From contig NC_012968.1 in assembly GCF_000023705.1 (NCBI RefSeq), forward strand, positions 744,001 through 808,000: a stretch of 64,000 nt of DNA, written 5' to 3'. The notes under the pieces are model-generated. The model made no database searches, was not told the origin of the DNA, and worked only from the letters and a program-made list of their open reading frames with translations. Made by a program: the position numbers and the translations under genes. The stretch is from Methylotenera mobilis JLW8 (lineage in GTDB: Bacteria; Pseudomonadota; Gammaproteobacteria; Burkholderiales; Methylophilaceae). Position 1 is the stretch's first letter. The number at the start of each line of letters is the position of its first letter. Shown here one piece after another: positions 38,366 to 52,671 of this stretch.

Positions 38366-38977
38366 ATGAAATACGTACATTTAAAAACGACTGCATTATT
38401 ACTAGGCGCGCTATTTTCTGGCATGAATGCAGCGGTTGCGGCACCGGTTACTTATAAAATTGACGCGGCACATAGTTTTGCTAACTGGAGTGTACGCCAT
38501 GTGGTGGCAAAAGCGTCCGGTACTTTTAATGAGATTAGTGGCAATATCCAGATTGATGCCGATAATTTAGCCAACTCGTCGGTAGATGCCAAAATCAATG
38601 TGCTCAGTGTGAATAGTGGCTTAGCCAAACGTGATGCGCACATTAAGGAAAAAGATTATCTAGATACGGCCAAGTTTGCTGAAATGAGTTTCGTCAGCAC
38701 CAAAATTGAGGCTAAGAGCGCGACAGAAGGTGTGATGACAGGCAAGTTCACTATGCATGGCGTAACTAAGGAAATTTCTTTGCCGTTTAAGGTGTTAGGT
38801 TTTGGTAACGACCCTTGGGGCGGCGAGCGCAGCGGATTTGAGGCAAAAACTTCACTGAAAGCCTCTGATTACGGTTTTGGCTGGGCGTTAAAACCCAATA
38901 GTCCAGTCGGTGATGATATTGAGATTATCTTGTTGATTGAAGCAGTAAAACCTGCTGCCGATAAGCCAAAAAAATAA
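38366..38977 (+). CDS. YceI-family periplasmic protein
   Basis: Lipocalin-like YceI-domain protein, 203 residues with a signal peptide cleaved near AVAA/PVTY (about residue 26). The mature part opens with YKIDAAHSFANWSVRHV and later shows TMHGVTKEISLPFKVLG and SLKASDYGFGW, typical of the family that binds isoprenoid or other amphipathic ligands. The C terminus is Lys/Pro-rich. It is the first gene rightward from the LysR regulator and probably leads a unit with the two flavin reductases downstream. Confidence 0.92.
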   Translation: MKYVHLKTTALLLGALFSGMNAAVAAPVTYKIDAAHSFANWSVRHVVAKASGTFNEISGNIQIDADNLANSSVDAKINVLSVNSGLAKRDAHIKEKDYLDTAKFAEMSFVSTKIEAKSATEGVMTGKFTMHGVTKEISLPFKVLGFGNDPWGGERSGFEAKTSLKASDYGFGWALKPNSPVGDDIEIILLIEAVKPAADKPKK

Positions 38978-39009
38978 TTGAAACATTAAACATTTGTTAG
39001 GAGTGAACC

Positions 39010-40089
39010 ATGGCATTAGATCTATTTAGCCCAGTAAAACTAGGCAGTATACAATTGAGCAACCGTATTGTGATGGCGCCGCTTACTCGTAACCGAGCAG
39101 GGGCAGGGGGCGTGCCACAGCCTTTGAACGTGACTTACTATGAGCAACGCGCTAGTGCTGGGCTGATTGTGACCGAGGCCACGCCAATTTCGGCGATGGC
39201 ACATGGCTACCCAGCCTTGCCAGGCATTTATACTGATGCGCAAGTAGCGGGCTGGAAAAAAATTACCGATGCTGTGCATGCTAAAGGCGGCAAGATTGTG
39301 ATTCAGATTTGGCATGTTGGCCGTATTTCTCACCCTAGTTTGCTGCCAGAAGGTGCGCTGCCAGTTGCGCCATCGGCTATTAAGCCGGCTGGGCAGGCGT
39401 TTACTTATCAAGGCCTGGTCGATTATGTAGAGCCACGCGCATTAGCTGTGGGCGAACTGCCTGGCTTGGTTGCGGATTATGTACATGCCACCAAAGCGGC
39501 ACTGGCTGCTGGCTTTGATGGCGTAGAGATACATGCGGCTAACGGTTATTTATTAGACCAGTTCTTGCGCGATGGTACTAACAAACGCACCGATCAGTAT
39601 GGTGGTAGTTTTGAAAACCGTGCGCGCCTCTTGTTAGAGGTGACTAAGGCGGTAGTGGAGGTTGCAGGCGGAGATAAAGTTGGTGTGCGACTATCACCGG
39701 TCAACCCATTTAACGATATGCAGGATAGCAACCCGCAAGCGCTGTTCAATTATGTGGTGGATGCGCTCAATCAATTTAATTTAGCCTATTTGCACGTGGT
39801 AGAGGGCGGTATTCACGGTGGTGGTTTATCTGACCCTTTTGATTTTGATGCGTTACGTAAGCTATTTAAGGGCCCATATATGGCGAACTTGGCTTACGAT
39901 AAGGCGCGCGGTAATGCAGTGATTGCAAATGGTCATGCAGATGTAGTGGCATATGGTGTACCATTTATCGCAAATCCGGATTTAGTCGCGCGTTTTAAAC
40001 TAGATGCGCCATTAAATGAAGCGGATTCATCATCATTTTACGGTGGCGCTGAAAAGGGCTACACCGACTACCCATTTCTTGAGGAATAA
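39010..40089 (+). CDS. Old-yellow-enzyme family alkene reductase
   Basis: FMN-dependent ene-reductase of the NemA/OYE class, which reduces activated C=C bonds and sometimes nitro groups with NAD(P)H. The 359 residues form a TIM barrel; the substrate-binding His/Asn pair is in VEIHAANGYLLDQFLRDGTN (about 172-191), FMN-binding features include NRIVMAPLTRNR (about 18-29) and IQIWHVGRISHP, and the late RGNAVIANGHAD segment completes the barrel. It lies 32 bases after yceI and directly before a nitroreductase, a set suited to detoxifying electrophiles. Confidence 0.92.
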   Translation: MALDLFSPVKLGSIQLSNRIVMAPLTRNRAGAGGVPQPLNVTYYEQRASAGLIVTEATPISAMAHGYPALPGIYTDAQVAGWKKITDAVHAKGGKIVIQIWHVGRISHPSLLPEGALPVAPSAIKPAGQAFTYQGLVDYVEPRALAVGELPGLVADYVHATKAALAAGFDGVEIHAANGYLLDQFLRDGTNKRTDQYGGSFENRARLLLEVTKAVVEVAGGDKVGVRLSPVNPFNDMQDSNPQALFNYVVDALNQFNLAYLHVVEGGIHGGGLSDPFDFDALRKLFKGPYMANLAYDKARGNAVIANGHADVVAYGVPFIANPDLVARFKLDAPLNEADSSSFYGGAEKGYTDYPFLEE

Positions 40090-40096
40090 ATTAAAT

Positions 40097-40708
40097 ATGC
40101 ATAACCCGGCGATTACACAAGTAACCATTGATAACACACTGGCAAACCGATGGAGTGGGCGTGCCTATGACGCGACTAAAGGCGTGACACAAGAGCAGGT
40201 GATTGCGTTGTTAGAGGCAGCCAGATGGGCGCCATCCTGCTTTGGTGATCAGCCTTGGCGTTTTGTGGTTTGGGATAAAAATACCGATGCAGCTAGCTGG
40301 CAGCAAGCTTTTGATTGCTTGGTGCCGGGTAATCAGACTTGGGTGAAAGATGCGCCATTGCTGTTGCTGATATGTGCGGATACCTTGTTTAGCCATAATC
40401 AAAAAGCTAATCGTTGGGCGCAGTACGATACCGGTGCTGCCGCAGAAAACCTATGCTTGCAGGCCTCAAGCATGGGCTTGATGGCACACCAGATGGGCGG
40501 CTTTGACCCGGACAAAGCGCGCGCTACGTTCAATATCCCAGAGCAGTACACCTTGATGGCAATGATGTCTGTTGGTTACCAAGCGGATATTGCCACATTA
40601 GAAGGCGAGATTCTTGCAAGAGAAACCGCGCCGCGTAGCAGAAAACCTTTGTCTGAGCTGTTTTTTGGTGCGACCTGGGGTCAGCCAGTGCCGGGTGTGC
40701 GTGAGTAG
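40097..40708 (+). CDS. Nitroreductase-family flavoprotein
   Basis: A 203-residue FMN-dependent nitroreductase. The N-terminal NRWSGRAYDATKGVTQEQV and EAARWAPSCFGDQPWRFVV (core AARWAPSCFGDQPW) are the FMN-contacting signature, and GAAAENLCLQASSMGLMAHQMGG is the conserved central helix. The start at 40097 is used because a GAGG site at the end of the preceding gene precedes it; an in-frame upstream ATG at 40016 lies deep inside the OYE gene. Substrates may be quinones or nitro compounds. Confidence 0.9.
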   Translation: MHNPAITQVTIDNTLANRWSGRAYDATKGVTQEQVIALLEAARWAPSCFGDQPWRFVVWDKNTDAASWQQAFDCLVPGNQTWVKDAPLLLLICADTLFSHNQKANRWAQYDTGAAAENLCLQASSMGLMAHQMGGFDPDKARATFNIPEQYTLMAMMSVGYQADIATLEGEILARETAPRSRKPLSELFFGATWGQPVPGVRE

Positions 40709-40797
40709 CGCATTGCTGATGTAAAACTTAACGAAAGATATGGCTTCTGATAAACTGCTATTTTTAGGTATTACCTTACTCAATTAAAGGCAAAATT

Positions 40798-41169
40798 ATG
40801 GCAGTTATTGCACTTACCAAAGCTAATTTTAAAGAAACGATAGAAAACAATCCGTTTGTGATTGTTGATTTTTGGGCGCAATGGTGTGATCCATGTGTTG
40901 CGTTTATGCCTACTTTTGAAGCTGCGGCCGAGAAAAACCCAGATATCGTGTTTGGTATGGTCAATACAGAAGCTGATCCTGAAATCGGTGAGTACTTTGA
41001 AGTATCGCAAATTCCAGGTATTTTGGTGATTCGTGAGCAAGCTGGGATTCATGCGCAAGTGGGTGAAATTGGTGCACCAGCGCTAGATGAAATCATCAAA
41101 TGGGCACGTGATTTTGATATGACACCGGTGCGTGAGTACTATAAACAACAAGCGCAAGCAGCTAACTAA
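40798..41169 (+). CDS. Thioredoxin-family protein with WCDPC active site
   Basis: A 123-residue single thioredoxin domain without a signal peptide. The redox site is FWAQWCDPC (Cys about 30 and 33), where the usual Gly-Pro is replaced by Asp-Pro; the cis-proline is in SQIPGILV (about 75-82). The substituted dipeptide should alter redox potential relative to TrxA. The C terminus extends about 15 residues beyond the fold. It lies 89 bases after the nitroreductase and may be separately transcribed. Confidence 0.86.
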   Translation: MAVIALTKANFKETIENNPFVIVDFWAQWCDPCVAFMPTFEAAAEKNPDIVFGMVNTEADPEIGEYFEVSQIPGILVIREQAGIHAQVGEIGAPALDEIIKWARDFDMTPVREYYKQQAQAAN

Positions 41170-41190
41170 TTGCTAGTATCTTGTCAGTAA

Positions 41191-41226
41191 CAAATAAAAA
41201 AGCGGCCTAGGCCGCTTTTTTATTTG
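41191..41226. terminator. Perfect 36-base palindromic terminator
   Basis: The 18-base left arm (core AAAAAAGCGGCCT) is exactly complementary to the right arm (core AGGCCGCTTTTTT) with no spacer, so the hairpin can form with a tight loop on either strand and has A- and T-tracts on both sides. It ends the thioredoxin gene and the minus-strand region to the right. Confidence 0.93.
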
Positions 41227-41292
41227 TGCTCGGTTGATGTTGCTTAGCTGCGTTAAGTTACTTAGGCTCAGTTGCTAAGTTAGGTTATCAGA

Positions 41293-41652
41293 CTAGAACG
41301 AGCCGGTTGTATAGAGCTTGAACAGATAAAATACGCCAATTACCATCATCACGTACATGGGCAAATCACCACTTTTTTTCACTTCTGATTTGTTCGGTGA
41401 GCTTATCCATTTATTTAGCAGCCATAGCGCCAGAATGATGACTGGAATCATCAGCATGCTGGTGGTGGATTCAAATAGTTTGCTCATCAGGGTTGAGAGC
41501 CAGCCATCTTCACGAAACAACTCTAAGGCAAGGCCAATGATACCTACCAGCATCAGGCCCATGCGTATGGTTGCTGCCAACACGCTGGTTTTACTTTCCG
41601 GCTTAATGTCTTTATTTTTCAGGTATTTGTTCGGGTCTTGCTTTGCCATCAT
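41293..41652 (-). CDS. Uncharacterised small membrane protein
   Basis: I do not recognise a family. The 119-residue product has a Lys-rich hydrophilic N terminus (about 1-24) and three hydrophobic segments (about 28-45, 66-83 and 98-115), with a charged loop NKSEVKKSGDL between the second and third. A ribosome site (AAGGAG) precedes the double ATG. It lies 19 bases downstream of nlpD in the same direction, in the place where rpoS follows nlpD in many gammaproteobacteria, and is probably co-transcribed with nlpD. Confidence 0.7.
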   Translation of the reverse strand: MMAKQDPNKYLKNKDIKPESKTSVLAATIRMGLMLVGIIGLALELFREDGWLSTLMSKLFESTTSMLMIPVIILALWLLNKWISSPNKSEVKKSGDLPMYVMMVIGVFYLFKLYTTGSF

Positions 41653-41671
41653 TTGCTCCTTAGGCGTTTAT

Positions 41672-42730
41672 TTAATCTGCGCTGAGAAACTTCATTGGGT
41701 CTACAGATTTACCTTGTTGCCTGATTTCAAAATGCAGTTTTACTGTATTGCTGTCGGTATCTCCCATTTCAGCAATTTTCTGGCCGCTAGTGACTTGCTG
41801 GCCTTCTTTTACCAAAATCAGGCTGTTGTTGGCATACACAGATAAATAAGTGGCACTATGTTTGACGATGACCAGTTTACCGTAGCCGCGCAAATCAGAG
41901 CCGCTGTAAATGACTTTACCGGCAGCCGCTGCCTGGATGGGCTGCCCCATTTTGCCTGCGATATCAATGCCTTTATTACCGGCATCATTAAAGTTGGCAA
42001 TCACTTTGCCTTTAGCCGGCCATGCCCAAGCTAGAGTGCCGCTAGGCTCAGCCTTTGGCTTGGCCTCGGTAGCTGGCTCTGTGGGTTTAACCTCAGGTTT
42101 GGTTTCTGTAGCAGGCTTTTCCGGTGTTTTTTCTGGGGCTTTTTCTGCAGTTGGTTTTTTAGCAGCACTAGCCGTAGCCGCTGGAGTGCTGGTGATTGTT
42201 TTTGCAGTTGGCAGCGGTTGCTTGTAAGCAGCATCGCTGTAAGGTTCTCGCAGCGCTTTAGGCTCGTTGATGGCGACTGCAACTGGCGGTGCCTGAGTGC
42301 TAGTGCTTGCCTCTGGAGCACCATCGTTGCCAAGCGCAAAAGTGGTTACGCCATTGTTGCTATCTTGGCCATTATCTGGTGCTGGGCTGGCTGGTGTACG
42401 CGGCTCTGCTGCGGCTGGTGCTTCATTTAGTGAAGCGAATTTGAGGGTTTGCCCAATTTTAATCAGGTAAGGTGCGCTGATGTTGTTAGCTTGGGCAATT
42501 TCTTTATAGTCGTAACCATATTCAAGGCCTATGCTATAAAGGGTGTCGCCCTTTTTGACCACGTAGCTTGCAGGGCGCCAGTCTGTACCGGCTTTGTGCG
42601 TGGTGATTTTGGTTTGCGGCTTATTGGATTTGGCATGCGGTACACGATCAATCACCGGTGCCTGGGTGGTGCTGCATGCAAAGTTCAGCAATGAAATCAA
42701 TAAGATGATTAAACAGCGTGACGCATTCAT
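41672..42730 (-). CDS. nlpD: NlpD-type murein hydrolase activator lipoprotein
   Basis: Envelope lipoprotein that activates an AmiC-type amidase during division. The 352 residues comprise a signal with lipobox NFAC (Cys about 19), a LysM domain (about 55-100: [20 protein letters not shown]), a Pro/Ala/Glu/Lys/Thr-rich linker (about 105-235) and a C-terminal M23 LytM domain. The LytM domain is degenerate: GNKGIDIAG lacks the zinc His, and VKLHFEIRQ has only one of the two histidines of the usual HxH. It should therefore be a non-catalytic activator. It follows pcm with a 4-base overlap. Confidence 0.9.
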   Translation of the reverse strand: MNASRCLIILLISLLNFACSTTQAPVIDRVPHAKSNKPQTKITTHKAGTDWRPASYVVKKGDTLYSIGLEYGYDYKEIAQANNISAPYLIKIGQTLKFASLNEAPAAAEPRTPASPAPDNGQDSNNGVTTFALGNDGAPEASTSTQAPPVAVAINEPKALREPYSDAAYKQPLPTAKTITSTPAATASAAKKPTAEKAPEKTPEKPATETKPEVKPTEPATEAKPKAEPSGTLAWAWPAKGKVIANFNDAGNKGIDIAGKMGQPIQAAAAGKVIYSGSDLRGYGKLVIVKHSATYLSVYANNSLILVKEGQQVTSGQKIAEMGDTDSNTVKLHFEIRQQGKSVDPMKFLSAD

Positions 42731-43446
42731 TGTGAAGTGGTGCCGCCAAGTAAGGGAACGAATTTTACAGGTTCTAACTGTGTTTGACGGTAGTCATTTG
42801 TCGATACGCGCTCTACAAGATACAGGATCTGCTCATCGGTACCGACCGGTATCACTAAACGACCGCCAACTGCGAGCTGTGCTAATAAATCTTGCGGAAT
42901 ATGGCTTGCGGCAGCGGTAACGATAATCGCGTCAAAAGGGGCGACCTGCGCTAAACCCATATTGCCGTCGGCGTGGTCTAGCTTAACGTTGATGCATTTG
43001 AGCTTGCGTAAGTGATCTCGCGCTTTTAATAGCAAAGGACGAATACGCTCTACAGAGTAAACCTCTTTAGCCAGCTTAGATAGTACGGCAGTTTGGTAAC
43101 CGCAACCAGTACCAATTTCTAGCACTTTTTCCAAAGGTTGGCCATTACGCAGCAACTCAGACATACGGGCAACGATATAAGGCTGTGAAATGGTTTGCCC
43201 AAATCCTATCGGTAAAGACACGTCTTCATAAGCACGAATGGAGAGCGCTTCGTCTACGAAAATATGGCGCGCTGTGCTGCCAATAGCAGCTAGCACGACT
43301 TCATCTTTAATGCCTTGCTCACGCAGGCGATTAAGCATGCGATCGCGCGTACGTTGCGATGTCATGCCGATACCAGCTTGTGATTTGATCAATGCCACGA
43401 TTTTATTTCCAGTACTATTAGCTAGATAACCATTGTTTGATGTCAT
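42727..43446 (-). CDS. pcm: Protein-L-isoaspartate O-methyltransferase
   Basis: Pcm methylates isoaspartyl residues to start repair of damaged proteins. SAM motif [17 protein letters not shown] lies at about 108-123, the substrate region [13 protein letters not shown] at about 83-95, and post-[13 protein letters not shown] follows. The long form overlaps surE by 29 bases; an internal ATG near residue 28 ([10 protein letters not shown]) is a plausible shorter start. The order surE-pcm-nlpD is the classic one. Confidence 0.92.
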   Translation of the reverse strand: MTSNNGYLANSTGNKIVALIKSQAGIGMTSQRTRDRMLNRLREQGIKDEVVLAAIGSTARHIFVDEALSIRAYEDVSLPIGFGQTISQPYIVARMSELLRNGQPLEKVLEIGTGCGYQTAVLSKLAKEVYSVERIRPLLLKARDHLRKLKCINVKLDHADGNMGLAQVAPFDAIIVTAAASHIPQDLLAQLAVGGRLVIPVGTDEQILYLVERVSTNDYRQTQLEPVKFVPLLGGTTSQ

Positions 43447-44161
43447 TCAGCTGTGCGTGGCAGGTTAAATCAACTTGAATGGGGGAAATTGAAACTTGCT
43501 GATTAGCAACGGCGTAGAAATCGGTGCCTGGGCCGCCATCATTAGGTTGTCCTGCTGCGCCAACCCAATATACCGTCTCGTTGCGCGGTGTTTTTAGCTG
43601 TACAACTGGCTCTGCTTTGTGGCGCTTGCCTAGGCGCGTTACTGTACGGCCCTGCAAAGCCTCGTAAGGAATATCGGGTACGTTGACATTAAGTAAGGTA
43701 GGGGTGCTGAAGCCGTTTTTCTGATAATGCTGAATTAGCTCGACAGCAACTTTGGCTGCTGTTTCAAAATTAGTAGAGTTATGCTGCGACATAGAAACCG
43801 CGATAGACGGAATGCCCAGCAGATAACCTTCCATCGCCGCTGCTACTGTACCTGAGTAGATGGTGTCGTCCCCCATATTGGCACCATCATTAATGCCGCT
43901 GATGACCATGTCTGGCATGGTATCCATCAAACCTGTCAGGGCAATATGCACGCAATCGGTAGGGGTGCCGTTCACGTAAAAGAAACCGTTAGCAGCTTTT
44001 TTTACGCTCAGCGGACGATCAAGCGTGAGTGAATTACTGGCGCCGCTGCGATTTCTTTCAGGCGCCACCACGGTAATATCTGCAATTTTTGCAATATGTT
44101 CGGCCAGTATATTTAAACCTGGTGCGGAATAACCATCATCGTTTGAGAGCAGAATTTTCAT
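43418..44161 (-). CDS. surE: 5'/3'-nucleotidase SurE
   Basis: Metal-dependent survival protein that dephosphorylates nucleoside monophosphates and exopolyphosphate. The N-terminal [15 protein letters not shown] holds the metal-binding Asp pair (about 8-9), with [17 protein letters not shown] and [19 protein letters not shown] (about 82-100) forming the rest of the site. The 247-residue length is standard. It is the first gene of the surE-pcm-nlpD unit, and a 78-base gap separates it from the DUF2069 gene upstream. Confidence 0.95.
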   Translation of the reverse strand: MKILLSNDDGYSAPGLNILAEHIAKIADITVVAPERNRSGASNSLTLDRPLSVKKAANGFFYVNGTPTDCVHIALTGLMDTMPDMVISGINDGANMGDDTIYSGTVAAAMEGYLLGIPSIAVSMSQHNSTNFETAAKVAVELIQHYQKNGFSTPTLLNVNVPDIPYEALQGRTVTRLGKRHKAEPVVQLKTPRNETVYWVGAAGQPNDGGPGTDFYAVANQQVSISPIQVDLTCHAQLNDIKQWLSS

Positions 44162-44239
44162 GCTTAGCTTACTAATCGTGTTTTCATGCCTAAATTATAG
44201 TAGAAGACGTTATGTTTGGCGCTAAAAACTTATACGTGT

Positions 44240-44617
44240 TTATGGGTTTTTTACCTGGTTTTGCGGCGTTTGGCGTGTCAATCTTGCGTAAAAAATGGTG
44301 CACGTGAAAAATAGAATGGTCAGTATCACTTCTGCCAATGCCAGTTTGGCAGAAAGACCAACATCGGCCCATGCGCGTACTACGCCTTCGGTAAAGTAAA
44401 ACAGGATGAACATACATGACCATTGGTAGGTGTAGCGCTTGCCGCGTAGAATACCAAATAGCGGCAGCAATAGCGGTAATACTTTGAATATCAGCAACGA
44501 GCCGCCCGGTTTTAATGGGGCGAGCACCGTCTCCCATGCCAGCGTTAAGAAAATCAGCGCGATTAGGCTAATAGATGCGCCCAGTTGTAGCTTTTGTATC
44601 ATGTTAGGTTTGTTCAC
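44240..44617 (-). CDS. DUF2069 membrane protein
   Basis: A 125-residue protein with four hydrophobic segments. LLLPLFGILRGKRYTYQWSCMFILFYFTEGVVRAW (conserved core GKRYTYQW and YFTEGV) is the hallmark of DUF2069. No function is known for the family. An overlapping alternative frame at 44190-44537 lacks this pattern and is rejected. The gene lies between a HugZ-like gene and surE. Confidence 0.82.
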   Translation of the reverse strand: MNKPNMIQKLQLGASISLIALIFLTLAWETVLAPLKPGGSLLIFKVLPLLLPLFGILRGKRYTYQWSCMFILFYFTEGVVRAWADVGLSAKLALAEVILTILFFTCTIFYARLTRQTPQNQVKNP

Positions 44618-44660
44618 GTTAGTTTTGCTTTAGGGGTTTTATTGTTTGTTTTATAAGTAA

Positions 44661-45386
44661 TTACGCATTGCTAGCTTTTGATAAGCTGACTAAGGCAGCT
44701 CGTGCGGATTGTGCGTCATGGATAGGCGTAGCAAACACAAAGCGTAATGTCATGCTTTGATTATTAACTGTCGCGGCCACATCAAACCCATCACAATCAA
44801 TGCCCAGCATGCTGGCTTGCGTGGCCTCTACACCGTGTACGTGCCGGCAATAGGCGATAAGGCTATCGGCATGGTCAGTGTTCATGTGGTCGAGAATATG
44901 CGCTTCTTGTGCCGCTAATACGTTATCTACAGGCATCTCGGTCATGAGGTCATTGCCTGATAGCCATCCCATTTTGCCAAACCCCGCGATATAGCGGCAG
45001 GTTTCAATCTGTATGCGGGAAAACGCAAAGTCATGCATATCAAAGTAGCTGCTGGCTTGCGGCAGATAACGCAAATAGCGTGCGCGCAAATCAGTATCTT
45101 CATTTTTATCAATGATATGTGCGTTACCTAGCAAGGTCAGTCTGGCATTGGCTTGTAAATCTTCAGCACCGGCAAATACCAGCAATGATACTTTAGGGTT
45201 GGCTGCAATGTTTTTGGTGTGTTCGGCAATGGTGCTAATCAAGATGATAGGTTGGCATTGATGGTCTAACACAAAGGGTGCAACCGAGCCAAATGGAAAG
45301 CCTGCAAACTTTACCGAATGTGTGGATAAGATTGCGGTGCGAGTACTGCGTAAAAACTGCCTCGCTTCTAAATGCAGTTGACTCAT
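44661..45386 (-). CDS. HugZ-like heme-utilisation / PNPOx-fold protein
   Basis: A 241-residue protein with an N-terminal pyridoxamine-phosphate-oxidase-like split barrel (about 10-130: GFPFGSVAPFVLDHQ, KNIAANPKVSLLVF) and a C-terminal DUF2470 domain (LDHMNTDHADSLIAYCRHVHGVEA; key HMNTDHADSL). This domain pair is that of HugZ/HutZ heme oxygenases and related heme-binding proteins. Whether heme is the substrate here is uncertain, since no heme uptake genes are nearby. The start is 3 bases upstream of nothing else; wrbA ends 4 bases before it in the same direction. Confidence 0.8.
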   Translation of the reverse strand: MSQLHLEARQFLRSTRTAILSTHSVKFAGFPFGSVAPFVLDHQCQPIILISTIAEHTKNIAANPKVSLLVFAGAEDLQANARLTLLGNAHIIDKNEDTDLRARYLRYLPQASSYFDMHDFAFSRIQIETCRYIAGFGKMGWLSGNDLMTEMPVDNVLAAQEAHILDHMNTDHADSLIAYCRHVHGVEATQASMLGIDCDGFDVAATVNNQSMTLRFVFATPIHDAQSARAALVSLSKASNA

Positions 45387-45389
45387 GGT

Positions 45390-49175
<3,786 letters not shown>

Positions 49176-49176
<1 letters not shown>

Positions 49177-50948
49177 TAGAATATCACCCCGATATTAAAA
49201 TGCAGGCGATAGTCGTCGGTTGCCTGGCCATAGGCAATGTCCGCACCAATCGGGCCTACCGGGCTTTTCCACCTTGCGCCTAGACCGTAACCGTACACTG
49301 GCTTTAGCTCTTTAATGCTATTGGCTGCGTTACCAAAATCGGTAAAGATGGCGGCGCCCCATTCTGGGGTTAGCCATTGTATTATCTCAATGCTGCCCGT
49401 GGTGAGGTAGCGTGCGCCGACAATGGCATCGCCTTCTGTTACGCCTAGGCTCTGGTAGCCATAACCGCGTACTGATTGGTCGCCACCGGCACGGAACAGA
49501 AAGGTAGCGGGTGCACTGTTTTTCCCACTCACCATGCCTAGCTCTGCGCGGGCGATTAACTGCGTGCTTTTAGTGATTGGGTAATAAGCCTGTGTTTTTA
49601 AATAGCTTTGCAAAAAAGTACCATTGGACAGTGATGCCAAAGGTGCGCCGTTAAACTGGGCATTAAACAAATAGCCGCGGGTAGGGTTGAGGTTGTTGTC
49701 GGTGCGCCTGAGCGTGATGCCATATCCTAGTGTGGCCGCGTAAGTGTCTGAGGAGTCGGCACTATCCAGATTAACATGCTCTGCTAACAGGTTGGCACCA
49801 ACGTATTGTTCGCGTTTGAGTGAGCCCCATGCGCGCTTTACACCGGCTTGCGTGAGCGTAGTGGTTTGCCCCTCAATCTCGGTTCTAGTTGCTGCGATAT
49901 TGGCGCTGTCACGATAGCCGCTCGCTGTGGTAGGTAAGCGTATTGTGCCGGAGATGGATTGCAGTTTCTGTTCTAACCTTAGGGTGGAGGTTAGGCGCCA
50001 GTTACGGTCAAAAACATTCAGATGTTCTACAGTCAGTTGTGTACGTGCGCCCGTATTGGTACTAAAGCCTGCACCAGTACTGACTTTAATGGATTGGTTT
50101 TCATTTACTTTAATTTTAATGGGTGCTTGCTGCTGGTCGGTAAGTGCGGCCTTGCTATCGGCGGTGACTTCCACCGTGCGGAAGTAGCCACTTTCTTGTA
50201 AACGCGTTTGAAAAGTGAGTAGCTTTGATTGGCTATACACTTCATTTGGTTTAATCGGATTTAGGTTATGGATAATGCTTTCCGGATAGCGCTCCAGGCC
50301 CTCAATTTCCAACTCACCGAAATGCACCGTGTTCCCGCTATCCACAGTGAGTTCTAATGATGCTGTGTGTTGCTGTATATCGATGCTGGCTTTGGTATCT
50401 GTGATTACGGCATTAGGGTAGCGGTTGACCAGTAGCTTGGTGACTAGGCTGCGCTTTGCTGCGGTCCAAGCCGCTTGTTGAAACTGTGTGCCGACAGGTA
50501 GCGGCCACTCTTCACGTAATTGCTCAATGCTTGGTAAGTCGCGGTGCGGTTGCGTAATGTCACCACTAAAAGTGATGTTGACACTGTTAACCACGGTTGG
50601 TGTGCCGGGGTTAACCGACAGCGTGGTCAGATTTTCAAGTTGGTTTTGCGTAGATTGCACGCTTACTTCGGGCGAAAAGTAGCCTTCCGTGGCGAGTAGT
50701 TCTTTGATTTGCTTAGGTGCTTCGGCGGATAGGCGTTTCCACTCGCTGGGGGACATGCGTGGGTTGGTGCGCCACTTGATGATATCCAGATGATTTTCTA
50801 ACAGGGTCTTGAGTGGGCTAGGGGCTTCGATTTCCACTTGGTATTGGTGGCTGTAGCTCGCGTTATCTGCATACGCGAGCACCCCCCAACACAACAAGAC
50901 TAGGCAGATGATCAGGCTTCTAGTCAAATTCGGAAGCCTTTTTATCAA
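49176..50948 (-). CDS. tamA: TamA outer membrane Omp85-family protein
   Basis: Omp85-family barrel that works with TamB. The 590 residues include a signal peptide (about 1-27), three POTRA domains (about 30-260, with INHL/LEIEGLERYPESIIHNL) and a 16-strand barrel. The barrel shows the Omp85 motif FLFRAGGDQSVRGYGYQSLG (VRGY about 505) and ends LHFNIGVIF with terminal Phe. It overlaps tamB by one base and lies 22 bases after purB, so a purB-tamA-tamB unit is possible. Confidence 0.93.
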
Positions 50949-50970
50949 GGATAGTTACATACATTTAAAC

Positions 50971-52377
<1,407 letters not shown>

Positions 52378-52608
52378 CTATTTTACCTTAGTAGTAGATA
52401 GGGACAAAAAGTTTTTATTTTTATATCAATTGATTAGTGTGTAGGGTGCTAGGCGCTGGTGTTGATGGTTGTGGACGTTCTTGAAATCTTGATAGCTGAT
52501 AAATTAAATCAATCACTTATAACTTGTAGATAATTCTGCTACTTGCTTCTGTGGCAATAGCTGTTAAACAAGCACCAGTAATACATGAAAAAACTCTGCT
52601 CATACTAA

Positions 52609-52671
52609 CGTTGGAAATCACCGGCGTTGCGCGGCTTCATCGCGCTGCGCCGATGGATTGATGGGTTGGGC
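52609..52671 (-). other. attC recombination site
   Basis: Read on the minus strand from R'' GCCCAAC (52665-52671) to the terminal G at 52609. Between the core sites lie complementary arms: CATCGGCG pairs with CGCCGGTG (one mismatch), and inside it GCGCG pairs with CGCGC around the loop ATGAAGC. Small unpaired bases (CA and AA) separate the two stems, as in the folded bottom-strand substrate of integron integrases. In the excised circle R' would be GTTGGGC, fully complementary to R''. The CDS stop lies inside the site. Confidence 0.82.

Noticed and set aside
44190-44537. 115-codon minus frame overlapping the DUF2069 gene
   Set aside because: The alternative frame 44240-44617 has the DUF2069 signature and membrane segments; this one does not.
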